Positions 8,411 through 16,997 of a stretch of 64,000 nt of DNA are shown here, one piece after another. Within the stretch, counting starts at the first letter, position 1. Every line of letters begins with the position of its first letter. This DNA comes from JAUHWL01 sp964416385 (GTDB taxonomy: Bacteria; Bacteroidota; Bacteroidia; Flavobacteriales; Schleiferiaceae), in contig CAYQDW010000007.1 in the NCBI GenBank assembly GCA_964416385.1, positions 1 to 64,000 of the forward strand, written 5' to 3'. Made by a program: the position numbers and the translations under genes. Below the pieces are notes generated by a model. The model did not search any database. It was not told the origin of the DNA and worked only from the letters and a program-made list of their open reading frames with translations.

Positions 8411-8752
8411 ATGATTTTAATGTTTGCATATTTAATTCTTACCAGTGCTGCTACATTAATAGTGGGGCATACCCTTTATAATAATGGTTTACACTATCTA
8501 CTCATGTTATTCACGGCTGACATCGCGCACAGCTTAAACAAACTCTTATTAACAGGATATTATTTGCTCATTTTAGGCCTTATAGTATTTACGGGGGCAA
8601 CATGGCCAGTATTTGAAAATACGGCTTCATTCATCGCCGCATTGAGCACGAAAACAGGTGAAATGTTGCTCGTAATCGGAATTATTCACGCCTTTAACGT
8701 AGCCGCATTGGCAGCCTTTAGCTTTTATAAAAAACAAAATCGTATTCAATAA
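8411..8752 (+). CDS. small membrane protein, first of a paralogous pair
   Basis: The product is a 113-residue integral membrane protein with three or four hydrophobic segments (about 5-25, 45-65, 85-105). It aligns with the next gene's product over most of its length: TLYNNGLHYLLMLF with ILFKQGRIFLLDIF, LNKLLLTGYYLLILG with TNNLFKVGFYLLNIG, and ALSTKTGEMLLVIG with TLSSKIGGFSIYLG. No named family or activity is known to me. It sits directly downstream of a GbsR regulator and operator. A second in-frame ATG at 8420 is an alternative start. Confidence 0.75.
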   Translation: MILMFAYLILTSAATLIVGHTLYNNGLHYLLMLFTADIAHSLNKLLLTGYYLLILGLIVFTGATWPVFENTASFIAALSTKTGEMLLVIGIIHAFNVAALAAFSFYKKQNRIQ

Positions 8753-8769
8753 CTCTAATTTATAATACC

Positions 8770-9171
8770 ATGACAGTATCTAACATCGTAATTGCCTACA
8801 TGATTTATTTACCCATTGCCGTTGGCTTAACCACATTTGTTGCAAGAATTCTATTTAAACAGGGGCGAATTTTCTTGCTAGACATTTTCAACAAGCGTGA
8901 AACCATAGCTGATGCCACAAATAATCTCTTCAAAGTGGGGTTTTATCTGCTTAACATTGGGTTTGCATTACTTATTCTGAAAATTTACGCAGGCGCTCAG
9001 ACATTTCATACCCAACGTATGATTGAAACCTTAAGCTCTAAAATCGGTGGATTTAGTATTTATTTGGGCTTCTCATTATTCTTTATGTTGTTTTTATTAT
9101 TTCGTGGAAAACGCATTGCGAGTCAGCGCAGACAACAATTTAACTTGCCCAATACAGCAACACTCAAATAG
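8770..9171 (+). CDS. small membrane protein, second of a paralogous pair
   Basis: This 133-residue protein has hydrophobic segments at about 5-27, 55-72 and 92-112 and a basic C-terminus (RGKRIASQRRQQ), suggesting a cytoplasmic tail. It follows its paralogue (8411-8752) by 17 bases and ends before a strong bidirectional terminator, so the transcript is probably regulator-membrane-membrane. Paired small membrane proteins could form a heteromer, but I see no catalytic motif, ion-channel signature or transporter motif. The function is unknown. Confidence 0.75.
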   Translation: MTVSNIVIAYMIYLPIAVGLTTFVARILFKQGRIFLLDIFNKRETIADATNNLFKVGFYLLNIGFALLILKIYAGAQTFHTQRMIETLSSKIGGFSIYLGFSLFFMLFLLFRGKRIASQRRQQFNLPNTATLK

Positions 9172-9186
9172 CCTAGCTTGAAAAAT

Positions 9187-9222
9187 AAAAGCGAGATTAA
9201 CACCCGTTAGTCTCGCTTTTTT
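9187..9222. terminator. bidirectional intrinsic terminator
   Basis: An 11-bp stem, 9191-9201 with 9206-9216, has one G-T wobble and a 4-nt ACCC loop. It is flanked by A-runs on the left and T6 on the right. It serves the membrane-pair transcript on the plus strand and the peptidyl-prolyl isomerase gene on the minus strand. Confidence 0.9.
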
Positions 9223-9242
9223 ATGTTTCAATAGATTTTGCC

Positions 9243-10043
9243 TCAGCGAATAATTTCAACTTTTTCTATAAAGATGTCTTCAATTGGCCAATCTTTTCTG
9301 TCTGTTTCTACGGCTGTAATTTTGGGAATAACTTCATAACCATCAATGATTTCACCAAAAACAGTATGCTCATTGTCCAAATGTGCAGCCCCAGGATTTT
9401 TCGTGTAATAAGCGCGTTGTTCAGCCGAATAGCTTTTCCCATGTTTTCGTTCATATTTATCCAACGTTTCATCTGTAAAGCGCGTGCCTTCAACCATATA
9501 AAACATGTACGGATCGCTGCGCTTTTCTGGGTTGCCGCGATATTCACGCGCTGCAGCTACAGCGCCACGCTTGTGTATGTGTGTAGTTGAAAACTCCGCC
9601 GGAACGGTATAATAGCCAATCTCTTTACGTAAATCTGTATGTATATAAGTAGCTCCCGCACCGCCTTGCGCCATAAAATCTTTAACCACACGCATAAACA
9701 CCGTACCGTTAAAATAGCCGCGCTTGGCAAGCATGATAAAGTTGGCCCGATGCAACGGTGTGTCTTTAAACAATTTTATGGTTATGGTGCCCTTAGAAGT
9801 ATGCAGTTTTACAATTGTTTCAGTATTCTTAGCGCCATAATGCGTTAATTTCTCAACAACATTTTGATCTGTGATCAAATTGGTATCAACAGATGCTTCT
9901 TGCTTGGGGATTTTATTTTCTGTCTTTTGTATGCTTTGTTGGGTCTGTGGCTTACTTTCTTTTGGTACATCTTCTGAACAACTCAGAGCTACAACACAGC
10001 AGCATAGTGCCAACAACGATTTTAATTTTGAATAGCTAATCAT
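9243..10043 (-). CDS. cyclophilin-type peptidyl-prolyl cis-trans isomerase, lipoprotein
   Basis: This 266-residue protein catalyses proline isomerisation in exported proteins. Residues 1-22 form a lipoprotein signal (lipobox ALSC). A low-complexity linker rich in Lys/Gln/Glu follows to about residue 60. The cyclophilin domain spans about residues 75-265, with FKDTPLHRANFIMLAKRGYFNGTVFMRVVKDFMAQGG containing the typical catalytic Arg, Phe and Gln, and HTVFGEIIDGYEVIPKI near the end. An insertion of about 45 residues (KRSDPYMFYMVEGTRFTDE) is seen in related Bacteroidota members. It shares the terminator at 9187-9222 with the convergent operon. Confidence 0.9.
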   Translation of the reverse strand: MISYSKLKSLLALCCCVVALSCSEDVPKESKPQTQQSIQKTENKIPKQEASVDTNLITDQNVVEKLTHYGAKNTETIVKLHTSKGTITIKLFKDTPLHRANFIMLAKRGYFNGTVFMRVVKDFMAQGGAGATYIHTDLRKEIGYYTVPAEFSTTHIHKRGAVAAAREYRGNPEKRSDPYMFYMVEGTRFTDETLDKYERKHGKSYSAEQRAYYTKNPGAAHLDNEHTVFGEIIDGYEVIPKITAVETDRKDWPIEDIFIEKVEIIR

Positions 10044-10137
10044 GATGCAAACCTGCTAAAAAATTATGTTTTACAATGAAAAATAGGATTTTACATTTTT
10101 ACTATAATTAATATTATGTTAAATATAGTTTTAATAA

Positions 10138-10163
10138 AACAAGGGGCAAAAGCACCCCTTGTT
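10138..10163 (-). terminator. intrinsic terminator of the TPR gene
   Basis: The stem AACAAGGGG / CCCCTTGTT (10138-10146 with 10155-10163) has an 8-nt loop. On the minus strand it is followed by T-rich sequence (TTTTATTAA), just downstream of the TPR gene's stop codon at 10174. Confidence 0.8.
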
Positions 10164-10173
10164 TGATATGATA

Positions 10174-11511
10174 TTATTCAGCAGCCGTTATTGCATCTAA
10201 GGCCTCTTTCATCTCCATCGTCTTTTCACGATTCTTTAACTGGCGGTAAACTTCCCAAAGAGCTTTTATTGTTTCCACATCTTTGGGATTGATTTCATAG
10301 GCCTTTTCAAAATATGGTAAGCTGCTTCTAAAGAAATCATCCTTAATTTTTGCTAGCGCATCATATTTTTTGAGTTCTGCCTTAGACATACCCAATTGGT
10401 TCATCTCATCAAGCGTTGCCTTACCTTGGTCATACCAAACCACACCACTCATAAAATAAGCATCAAAATTGTCGCTTTTCAGCGCAATTGCCTTGTCATA
10501 AGCACTTAGAGCCTTATCGTTATCTTTTACGTTTGTTTGATAGATAAAGCCCATTACGTAGTGGTAAATTGGGTTTGTTGAGTCTTGCTCAATCGCTAAC
10601 TGTAGAATATCCAATGCTTTTGTAAAATCTTTAGCATCAATATAACCCTGTAATTCTAGATTGATTAATGACACATCACTTGGATAATCTGCTCTAGCTT
10701 TAAGCAGATATGTTTTAAAACTCGCTGAGTCGCCTGATTCTATAAAAGAAGAAAGCAAACTTTTATAAACGTTCGGACGCTCTGTTGGGCCTACTACTGG
10801 ATTAGAGGCCATACCAAGTTCTACTTGTCTGTCCATTTGTGATTTGTTTGCAAAGCGCACCGGTTGTTCATTGGCCACGCTCACAGCAGTAAACGTAAAA
10901 CCATTGTAACCCATTTCTAAAACATCTTCTAAAATTGGAATCGCCTTATCATACGCCTTACCGGCATTATAGCTCAAACCTGCATAATAGTAAGTTATGG
11001 TATCAATCACTTTATTTTCTCCCAACAATTCATTGGCCTGCAAGTCATAAGCGCTCATGAAGTATTCTGCAGCTTTTACAAAATCCTGCGCATCATTGGC
11101 GTTATAAGCCAAGTTCTTAATTGCATTTGCCACATAAGGAATTTGCTGAATAGCATCCTGGGTGTAGCGTTCTTTACCTATTTTTTGCTCGAAACTAATG
11201 AGCTTTAAAAAACTTTCAGCCGCAACTTCACCGCCATTTGGTGCAAGTGCGCGAAGGTTTTCATCTTCACTTGAGGCCAAACGGAAGTTAATAACACCTT
11301 GATAGAACAAGAATTTACTCATTTGCTTAGGATCTACACCGGCCTCATTTTTCGCAGCTATCGCTTCGGCTGCTTGATCGATGTATTTTTTAGCTTCAGT
11401 AATATCATTTCGGTTATCTAAAGCTATTATGGCTGTTGAGATTAATTGCTTTTCTTGAGCAACTGTTGTAAACGAAACGGCTATTAGAATAGCCAAAACA
11501 AACTTCTTCAT
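10174..11511 (-). CDS. exported tetratricopeptide repeat protein
   Basis: The 445-residue protein has a signal peptide (MKKFVLAILIAVSFTTVAQ) and then a series of about eight helical repeats. TPR-type units are visible at about 150-190 (DFVKAAEYFMSAYDL), 190-215 (AYDKAIPILEDVLEMG), 300-325 (DFTKALDILQLAIEQDSTNP) and 330-360 (DNDKALSAYDKAIAL). Such proteins act as scaffolds in the periplasm; the partner is unknown. A -7 box (TACTTTTG on the minus strand) lies 21 bases upstream of the ATG. The next gene upstream on the strand is gyrA. Confidence 0.85.
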   Translation of the reverse strand: MKKFVLAILIAVSFTTVAQEKQLISTAIIALDNRNDITEAKKYIDQAAEAIAAKNEAGVDPKQMSKFLFYQGVINFRLASSEDENLRALAPNGGEVAAESFLKLISFEQKIGKERYTQDAIQQIPYVANAIKNLAYNANDAQDFVKAAEYFMSAYDLQANELLGENKVIDTITYYYAGLSYNAGKAYDKAIPILEDVLEMGYNGFTFTAVSVANEQPVRFANKSQMDRQVELGMASNPVVGPTERPNVYKSLLSSFIESGDSASFKTYLLKARADYPSDVSLINLELQGYIDAKDFTKALDILQLAIEQDSTNPIYHYVMGFIYQTNVKDNDKALSAYDKAIALKSDNFDAYFMSGVVWYDQGKATLDEMNQLGMSKAELKKYDALAKIKDDFFRSSLPYFEKAYEINPKDVETIKALWEVYRQLKNREKTMEMKEALDAITAAE

Positions 11512-11531
11512 ACGTATTAAAATATTTAGTG

Positions 11532-11539
11532 CAAAAGTA
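11532..11539 (-). promoter_or_regulatory. -7 box of the TPR gene promoter
   Basis: On the minus strand the octamer reads TACTTTTG, matching TAnnTTTG, 28 nt before the ATG. I see no good -33 element at the expected distance. It suggests that the TPR gene is transcribed separately from gyrA. Confidence 0.5.
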
Positions 11540-11574
11540 ATGTTTCAAAATATGTGCCGAAGGTGATCAGTTGA

Positions 11575-14088
11575 TTATTCAGACGCCTCTGCTTGGTTTG
11601 TACTTTCTCCTGTAACTTCAGCATCTGTTGTATCTTCTATAACCTCTTCTTCTGCTGCAGGAACTTTTGTTACGCTTGCAATAGCATCACTACCTTTAAT
11701 ATTTATGAGTTTTACGCCTTGCGTTGCACGGCCTACTACACGCAAATCGTTTACACCCATTCTAATCATCACACCACTGCGGTTTATAATAATTAAATCG
11801 TCTGTATCCGTTACGCTTTTTATAGCCACTAAATAGCCAGTTTTATCAGTGATGTTAATGGTTTTTACGCCTTTACCACCCCGGTTGGTCACTCGGTAAT
11901 CATCTAGCGATGAACGCTTTCCGAAGCCCTTTTCTGAGACTACGAGTACATCTTCTTGATCGCCTTCAACGCAAATCATACCCACAACTTCATCATTTTC
12001 ATCAGCCATATTTATACCACGCACCCCAGAGGCGCCACGCCCCATGGGGCGCACTTTCTGTTCTGGGAATCTTATGGCTTTTCCAGATTTTATAGCAAGC
12101 ATGATGTCATGATTACCGTTGGTTAATCGTGCTTCTAAAAGGGTGTCACCTTCGCGCACATTTACTGCGATAATTCCGTTAGCACGCGGTCTGCTATACG
12201 CTTCTAAGGTGGTCTTTTTAATTATACCCTTTTTGGTTGCAAGTACGATGTAATGATTATTAATATAATCTTCATCTTTTAGGTTGAGCACATTAATAAA
12301 GGCCAAAACCTTATCGTCTTGCTCAATATTTATCAAGTTTTGTATTGGTCTTCCTTTAGAAATGCGTGAGCCTTCTGGAATTTCATATACGCGAAGCCAG
12401 AAGCATCTACCCTGTTCTGTGAAAAATAAAATATAGTTATGGTTGGTAGCCACAAAGATCTGTTCAATAAAATCTTCGTCTCTGGTAGAGGCAGCCTTTG
12501 AACCTACACCTCCCCTATTCTGCTTTCTGTATTCTGATAATGAGGTGCGTTTAATATATCCGTGATGTGAAATAGTAATAACCACTTCTTCATCAGCAAT
12601 CATATCTTCAATGCTTACATCGCCACCGGCATATTCTATTTCAGTTCTGCGCTCGTCACCATATTTGTCTCTAATCTCTTCTAGCTCTTCCTTAATAATC
12701 TTCATCCGCAACTCATAGTTCTCAAGAATCTCTTTTAAGTAGGCTATGGTTTGCATGAGCGCCTCATACTCTTCTTTAATTTTATCACGCTCTAGTCCGG
12801 TTAGCTTCTGTAAACGCAAATCCAAAATAGCCTTTGCCTGAATCTCACTCAAGTTAAAGCTGGACATCAAGCCGTTTTTAGCTTCTTCGGGCGTTGCACT
12901 GCCTCTAATCAGACTAATAACTTCATCTAAGTGATCAATAGCAATTAATAAACCTTCTAAGATGTGGGCGCGCTTTTCTGCTTGCGCCAGTTCATATTTG
13001 GTTCTTCGCACCACAACATCATGTCTGTGGTCTACGAAATGGCGCACCAAATCTTTAAGATTTAAAAGCTCTGGCCTACCATTAACTAAGGCGATATTGT
13101 TTACACTAAACGATGTTTGAAGTGCTGTGTACTTATATAATTTATTGAGAACGACATTGGGCACCGCATCGCGCTTCAACACATAAACTACGCGCATGCC
13201 TTTACGATCACTTTCATCACGTATATCGGCAATGCCTTCTAGTTTCTTTTCATTTACCAAGTCAGCCGTTTTTTTGATCATTTCGGCCTTATTCACCTGG
13301 TAGGGAATCTCGGTAACAATGATACATTCTCTGCCTTTCACTTCTTCAATGACTGCCTTGGCCCGCATGACTATACGCCCACGTCCGGTATGAAAAGCAT
13401 CTTTTACACCTTCATAACCGTAGATTATACCACCCGTTGGAAAATCAGGAGCTTTGATATGCGCCATAAGACCATCAACATCAATATCATTGTTATCAAT
13501 GTAGGCGTTTATAGCGTTTATAGATTCAGTAAGGTTGTGAGGTGGCATATTGGTAGCCATACCTACGGCAATACCAGATGCACCGTTCACCAACAAGTTA
13601 GGAATACGTGTTGGTAAAACAACGGGTTCTTCTAAGCTATCGTCAAAATTGAGTTGATGATCTACCGTATCTTTTTCTATATCGGTGAGCATTTCTTCTG
13701 CAATCTTGCGCAACCTCACCTCTGTATAACGCATAGCCGCAGGGCTATCACCATCAACTGAGCCAAAGTTTCCTTGACCGTCTACCAGCATGTAACGCAA
13801 ACTCCATTCTTGCGCCATCCGCACCATTGTATCATAAACGGAGCTATCACCGTGTGGGTGAAACTTACCGAGAACCTCACCCACAATACGTGCAGATTTC
13901 TTGTATGGGCGATTAGACATCACCCCCAACTCACTCATACCATATAATACACGTCTGTGTACAGGCTTTAAACCATCTCTAACATCTGGTAATGCACGAG
14001 AAACAATAACCGACATCGAATAATCGATGTAGGATGATTTCATCTCTTCTTCTATGTTTACAGGAATAATACGTTCTCCTTCAGCCAT
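11575..14088 (-). CDS. gyrA: DNA gyrase subunit A
   Basis: GyrA breaks and rejoins DNA while GyrB supplies ATP hydrolysis to introduce negative supercoils. The 837-residue protein shows the N-terminal winged-helix/tower part with the catalytic Tyr at about residue 121 (AAMRYTEVRL), the quinolone region HPHGDSSVYDT with wild-type-like Ser and Asp, and a C-terminal six-bladed pinwheel (about 505-810) ending in an acidic tail. The blade-1 GyrA box is not the classical QRRGGKG but QNRGGVG (about residue 523); a closer NRGGKG occurs at about residue 736. It is divergent from clpC, with 246 bases between starts. Confidence 0.97.
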   Translation of the reverse strand: MAEGERIIPVNIEEEMKSSYIDYSMSVIVSRALPDVRDGLKPVHRRVLYGMSELGVMSNRPYKKSARIVGEVLGKFHPHGDSSVYDTMVRMAQEWSLRYMLVDGQGNFGSVDGDSPAAMRYTEVRLRKIAEEMLTDIEKDTVDHQLNFDDSLEEPVVLPTRIPNLLVNGASGIAVGMATNMPPHNLTESINAINAYIDNNDIDVDGLMAHIKAPDFPTGGIIYGYEGVKDAFHTGRGRIVMRAKAVIEEVKGRECIIVTEIPYQVNKAEMIKKTADLVNEKKLEGIADIRDESDRKGMRVVYVLKRDAVPNVVLNKLYKYTALQTSFSVNNIALVNGRPELLNLKDLVRHFVDHRHDVVVRRTKYELAQAEKRAHILEGLLIAIDHLDEVISLIRGSATPEEAKNGLMSSFNLSEIQAKAILDLRLQKLTGLERDKIKEEYEALMQTIAYLKEILENYELRMKIIKEELEEIRDKYGDERRTEIEYAGGDVSIEDMIADEEVVITISHHGYIKRTSLSEYRKQNRGGVGSKAASTRDEDFIEQIFVATNHNYILFFTEQGRCFWLRVYEIPEGSRISKGRPIQNLINIEQDDKVLAFINVLNLKDEDYINNHYIVLATKKGIIKKTTLEAYSRPRANGIIAVNVREGDTLLEARLTNGNHDIMLAIKSGKAIRFPEQKVRPMGRGASGVRGINMADENDEVVGMICVEGDQEDVLVVSEKGFGKRSSLDDYRVTNRGGKGVKTINITDKTGYLVAIKSVTDTDDLIIINRSGVMIRMGVNDLRVVGRATQGVKLINIKGSDAIASVTKVPAAEEEVIEDTTDAEVTGESTNQAEASE

Positions 14089-14135
14089 ATTGTCAGTCTT
14101 TAAAATATACTAGTGTGCAGATTTTGCATTGGAGC

Positions 14136-14143
14136 CAAAAATA
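14136..14143 (-). promoter_or_regulatory. candidate -7 box of the gyrA promoter
   Basis: On the minus strand the sequence is TATTTTTG, matching TAnnTTTG, 55 nt upstream of the gyrA ATG. No clear -33 box is seen at 17-23 bases, so the call is tentative. Confidence 0.45.
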
Positions 14144-14235
14144 ACGGTTAAGATGTGTTGTGCAGTAGATAGAACAACAGACATAGCGTAACTTTTACAC
14201 AAAATTCTGTGGATAAAAAGGATGACATAAAAGAT

Positions 14236-14265
14236 TTTGTCAGTTGGTATGAAACGATAACTTTG
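14236..14265 (+). promoter_or_regulatory. clpC promoter
   Basis: A -33-type TTTG (14236-14239) is separated by 18 bases from TAACTTTG (14258-14265), a full match to the Bacteroidetes promoter TTTG-N(17-23)-TAnnTTTG. It predicts transcription from about 14270, inside the longest possible reading frame of clpC. This supports the start at 14335. Confidence 0.75.
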
Positions 14266-14334
14266 ATTGCAAACCAAAGTGGCACGTTTTTCGTTCTCTT
14301 TGGGAGTCACATAGAACAAATAGAAAGAACTAGC

Positions 14335-16905
14335 ATGGATGAAAATTTCTCACCTCGGGTTCGTGAGGTTATAGGATACAGCAAAGAAGAGGCAATGCGC
14401 TTGGGTCATGATTATATTGGTACTGAGCATCTTATGCTGGGGATGATTCGCGAAGGCGAAGGCAGCGCCATTCAAATACTAGAAGGTTTAGGTGTAAACG
14501 TGAAGCAGATTCGAAATAAAATTGAAGCCATCAGCTCACCTAATGATGGCAGACAGATTTCTCAGAAAAAGAATTTACCGCTTACGCGCCAGGCCGAAAA
14601 AGCGCTAAAAACCACCTTTTTAGAGGCTAAATTGTTTCAGAGCACACTTATCCGCACACCACATTTATTATTGTGCATTTTACGCAATGAAGATGATCCC
14701 ATTACCCGTTTGTTAAAACAAGAAGGTATTGATTACGAAGGCGTAAAGCATGAGTTTCAGGCACATTATCTAACAGAAGAAGAAAAAGGCACCTCCCCTA
14801 AAGCTGATTTACCTTTTGACGATGATGACGAATACGAAAACAAGGGTAACAGCGGAAGCGGCAATTTTGCATCTTCTCAACGCGGTAAAGCTGCAGAATC
14901 TGGAAAAAGCAGAACACCCGTTTTAGACAATTTTGGTCGCGATTTAACCAAATTGGCGGAAGAAAATAAGTTAGACCCAGTTGTAGGGCGAGAAAAAGAA
15001 ATTGAACGCGTTTCTCAAATTTTAAGCAGGCGCAAAAAGAACAACCCACTTTTAATTGGTGAGCCAGGCGTTGGTAAAAGTGCTATTGCCGAAGGTTTGG
15101 CGCTACGGATCATTAAAAAGAAAGTAAGTCGTGTGCTCTTTAACAAGCGCGTGGTAACTTTAGACCTAGCAAGTTTAGTTGCGGGCACAAAATATCGCGG
15201 ACAGTTTGAAGAGCGGATGAAAGCGCTCATGAATGAATTGGAGAAGAATGACGACATTATTCTCTTTATAGATGAACTACATACCATCGTTGGTGCTGGT
15301 GGTGCTACTGGCAGTTTAGATGCCAGCAACATGTTTAAACCCGCACTGGCGCGTGGCGAAATCCAATGTATTGGCGCCACCACGTTAGATGAATACAGAC
15401 AGTTTATTGAGAAGGATGGGGCGTTGGAAAGACGCTTTCAAAAGGTGATGGTTGAACCTACTACAGCTGATGAAACCATCCAAATCTTGAACAATATAAA
15501 AGATCGTTATGAAGACCACCACAACGTAGTTTACACAGATGATGCCATAAAGGCTTGTGTAAGTTTAACGCAGCGGTATGTTAGCGACAGACACTTACCA
15601 GACAAAGCAATAGATGCTTTAGATGAAGCAGGAAGTAGAGTTCACATTACCAGTATAAAGGTACCCCAAGAAATAATTGACTTAGAAACCCAATTAGAAG
15701 AGGTTCGTCTTGAGAAAATAAATGTGGTAAAAAAGCAGCGCTATGAAGAAGCTGCTAAACTTCGTGATGACGAAAAGACTATTGAAGAACGATTGGCTAC
15801 CGCGCAAAAACGCTGGGAAGAGGACGTTAAACTTAACCGTGAAACGGTAACAGAAGAAAACGTAGCTGAAGTTATTGCTATGATGACGGGTATACCAGTG
15901 CAGCGTGTAGCGCAGCAAGAAAGTGACCGTCTAAGCAAAATGGCTGATGAATTGCAAACACGCGTCATCGGTCAAAACGAGGCTGTGAAGAAAGTAGTTA
16001 AGGCTATTCAACGCAACCGCGCTGGTTTAAAAGACCCTAATAAACCCATTGGCTCTTTTATTTTCTTAGGGCCAACAGGTGTTGGTAAAACACAGCTTGC
16101 TAAAGAATTAGCCAAAACACTTTTTGATAGTGAAGACGCGCTCATCAGAATTGACATGAGTGAGTACATGGAGAAATTCTCTATTTCCCGTTTGGTAGGT
16201 GCGCCTCCGGGCTATGTAGGGTATGAAGAAGGCGGCCAGCTTACTGAAAAAGTAAGGCGCAAACCCTATGCTGTAGTATTGCTAGATGAAATTGAAAAGG
16301 CACATCCTGATGTTTTTAACATCTTGTTGCAGGCCTTGGATGATGGCATTATGACGGATAGTTTGGGCCGTAGGGTAGATTTTAAGAATACCATCATCAT
16401 CATGACCTCTAATATCGGCTCGCGCCAGCTTAAAGACTTTGGTACCGGAGTTGGTTTTGGTACAAAAACACGTGCCGAAAACACCAATGAAATTGCAAAA
16501 GGCGTTATTGAAAACGCACTTAAAAAAGCTTTTGCGCCCGAGTTTTTAAACCGCATTGATGATGTAGTGCTCTTTAATGCTTTAGAAAAAGAGGATATAA
16601 ATAAGATTATCGATCTTGAATTGGCTAAACTCTATAAGCGCATTACAGAACTTGGTTATACAATGCAGCTAAGCGATGAAGCTAAAGATTACTTGGCAGA
16701 CAAGGGTTTTGACCAGCAATTTGGCGCTCGTCCTTTAGCACGTGCAATACAGCGCTATGTTGAAGATCCGCTTGCCGAAGAAATCATTAATAGTAAGGTT
16801 AATGAAGGTGATATCATCAAAATAAATCTCAACAAAGAAAAAGAAGAACTTACCATTGAGATTGTTCCCGGTGCAGTAGAAACGGGCTCTGCCGAGAAAG
16901 CCTAA
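14335..16905 (+). CDS. clpC: ATP-dependent Clp protease ATP-binding subunit ClpC
   Basis: ClpC unfolds substrates and feeds them to ClpP. The 856-residue product has the double Clp N-domain (about 1-150, starting MDENFSPRVREVIGYSKEEA), AAA-1 with Walker A GEPGVGKS (about 241) and Walker B ILFIDELH (about 308), a UVR motif in the middle domain (YEEAAKLRDDEK, about 470), and AAA-2 with GPTGVGKT (about 578). It also has the ClpP-docking tripeptide VGF (about 705). The reading frame is open from 14209, but the promoter at 14236-14265 and the conserved family N-terminus both put the start at 14335. A strong terminator follows. The UVR motif and VGF loop separate it from ClpA and ClpB. Confidence 0.96.
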   Translation: MDENFSPRVREVIGYSKEEAMRLGHDYIGTEHLMLGMIREGEGSAIQILEGLGVNVKQIRNKIEAISSPNDGRQISQKKNLPLTRQAEKALKTTFLEAKLFQSTLIRTPHLLLCILRNEDDPITRLLKQEGIDYEGVKHEFQAHYLTEEEKGTSPKADLPFDDDDEYENKGNSGSGNFASSQRGKAAESGKSRTPVLDNFGRDLTKLAEENKLDPVVGREKEIERVSQILSRRKKNNPLLIGEPGVGKSAIAEGLALRIIKKKVSRVLFNKRVVTLDLASLVAGTKYRGQFEERMKALMNELEKNDDIILFIDELHTIVGAGGATGSLDASNMFKPALARGEIQCIGATTLDEYRQFIEKDGALERRFQKVMVEPTTADETIQILNNIKDRYEDHHNVVYTDDAIKACVSLTQRYVSDRHLPDKAIDALDEAGSRVHITSIKVPQEIIDLETQLEEVRLEKINVVKKQRYEEAAKLRDDEKTIEERLATAQKRWEEDVKLNRETVTEENVAEVIAMMTGIPVQRVAQQESDRLSKMADELQTRVIGQNEAVKKVVKAIQRNRAGLKDPNKPIGSFIFLGPTGVGKTQLAKELAKTLFDSEDALIRIDMSEYMEKFSISRLVGAPPGYVGYEEGGQLTEKVRRKPYAVVLLDEIEKAHPDVFNILLQALDDGIMTDSLGRRVDFKNTIIIMTSNIGSRQLKDFGTGVGFGTKTRAENTNEIAKGVIENALKKAFAPEFLNRIDDVVLFNALEKEDINKIIDLELAKLYKRITELGYTMQLSDEAKDYLADKGFDQQFGARPLARAIQRYVEDPLAEEIINSKVNEGDIIKINLNKEKEELTIEIVPGAVETGSAEKA

Positions 16906-16925
16906 TATTCTTTACACGATAACAG

Positions 16926-16959
16926 ACCCCTTTTGCATGTCATGTAAAAGGGGTTTTTT
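16926..16959 (+). terminator. intrinsic terminator of clpC
   Basis: The stem ACCCCTTTT (16926-16934) pairs with AAAAGGGGT (16946-16954). It has an 11-nt loop and six T from 16954. Confidence 0.88.
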
Positions 16960-16997
16960 GTTTATTTGAAAAACAGACTACATCAAGCACATTTTGA

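Noticed and set aside
14209..14334. Upstream extension of clpC by 42 codons
   Set aside because: A full promoter (14236-14265) lies inside it and the family's N-terminus begins at 14335.
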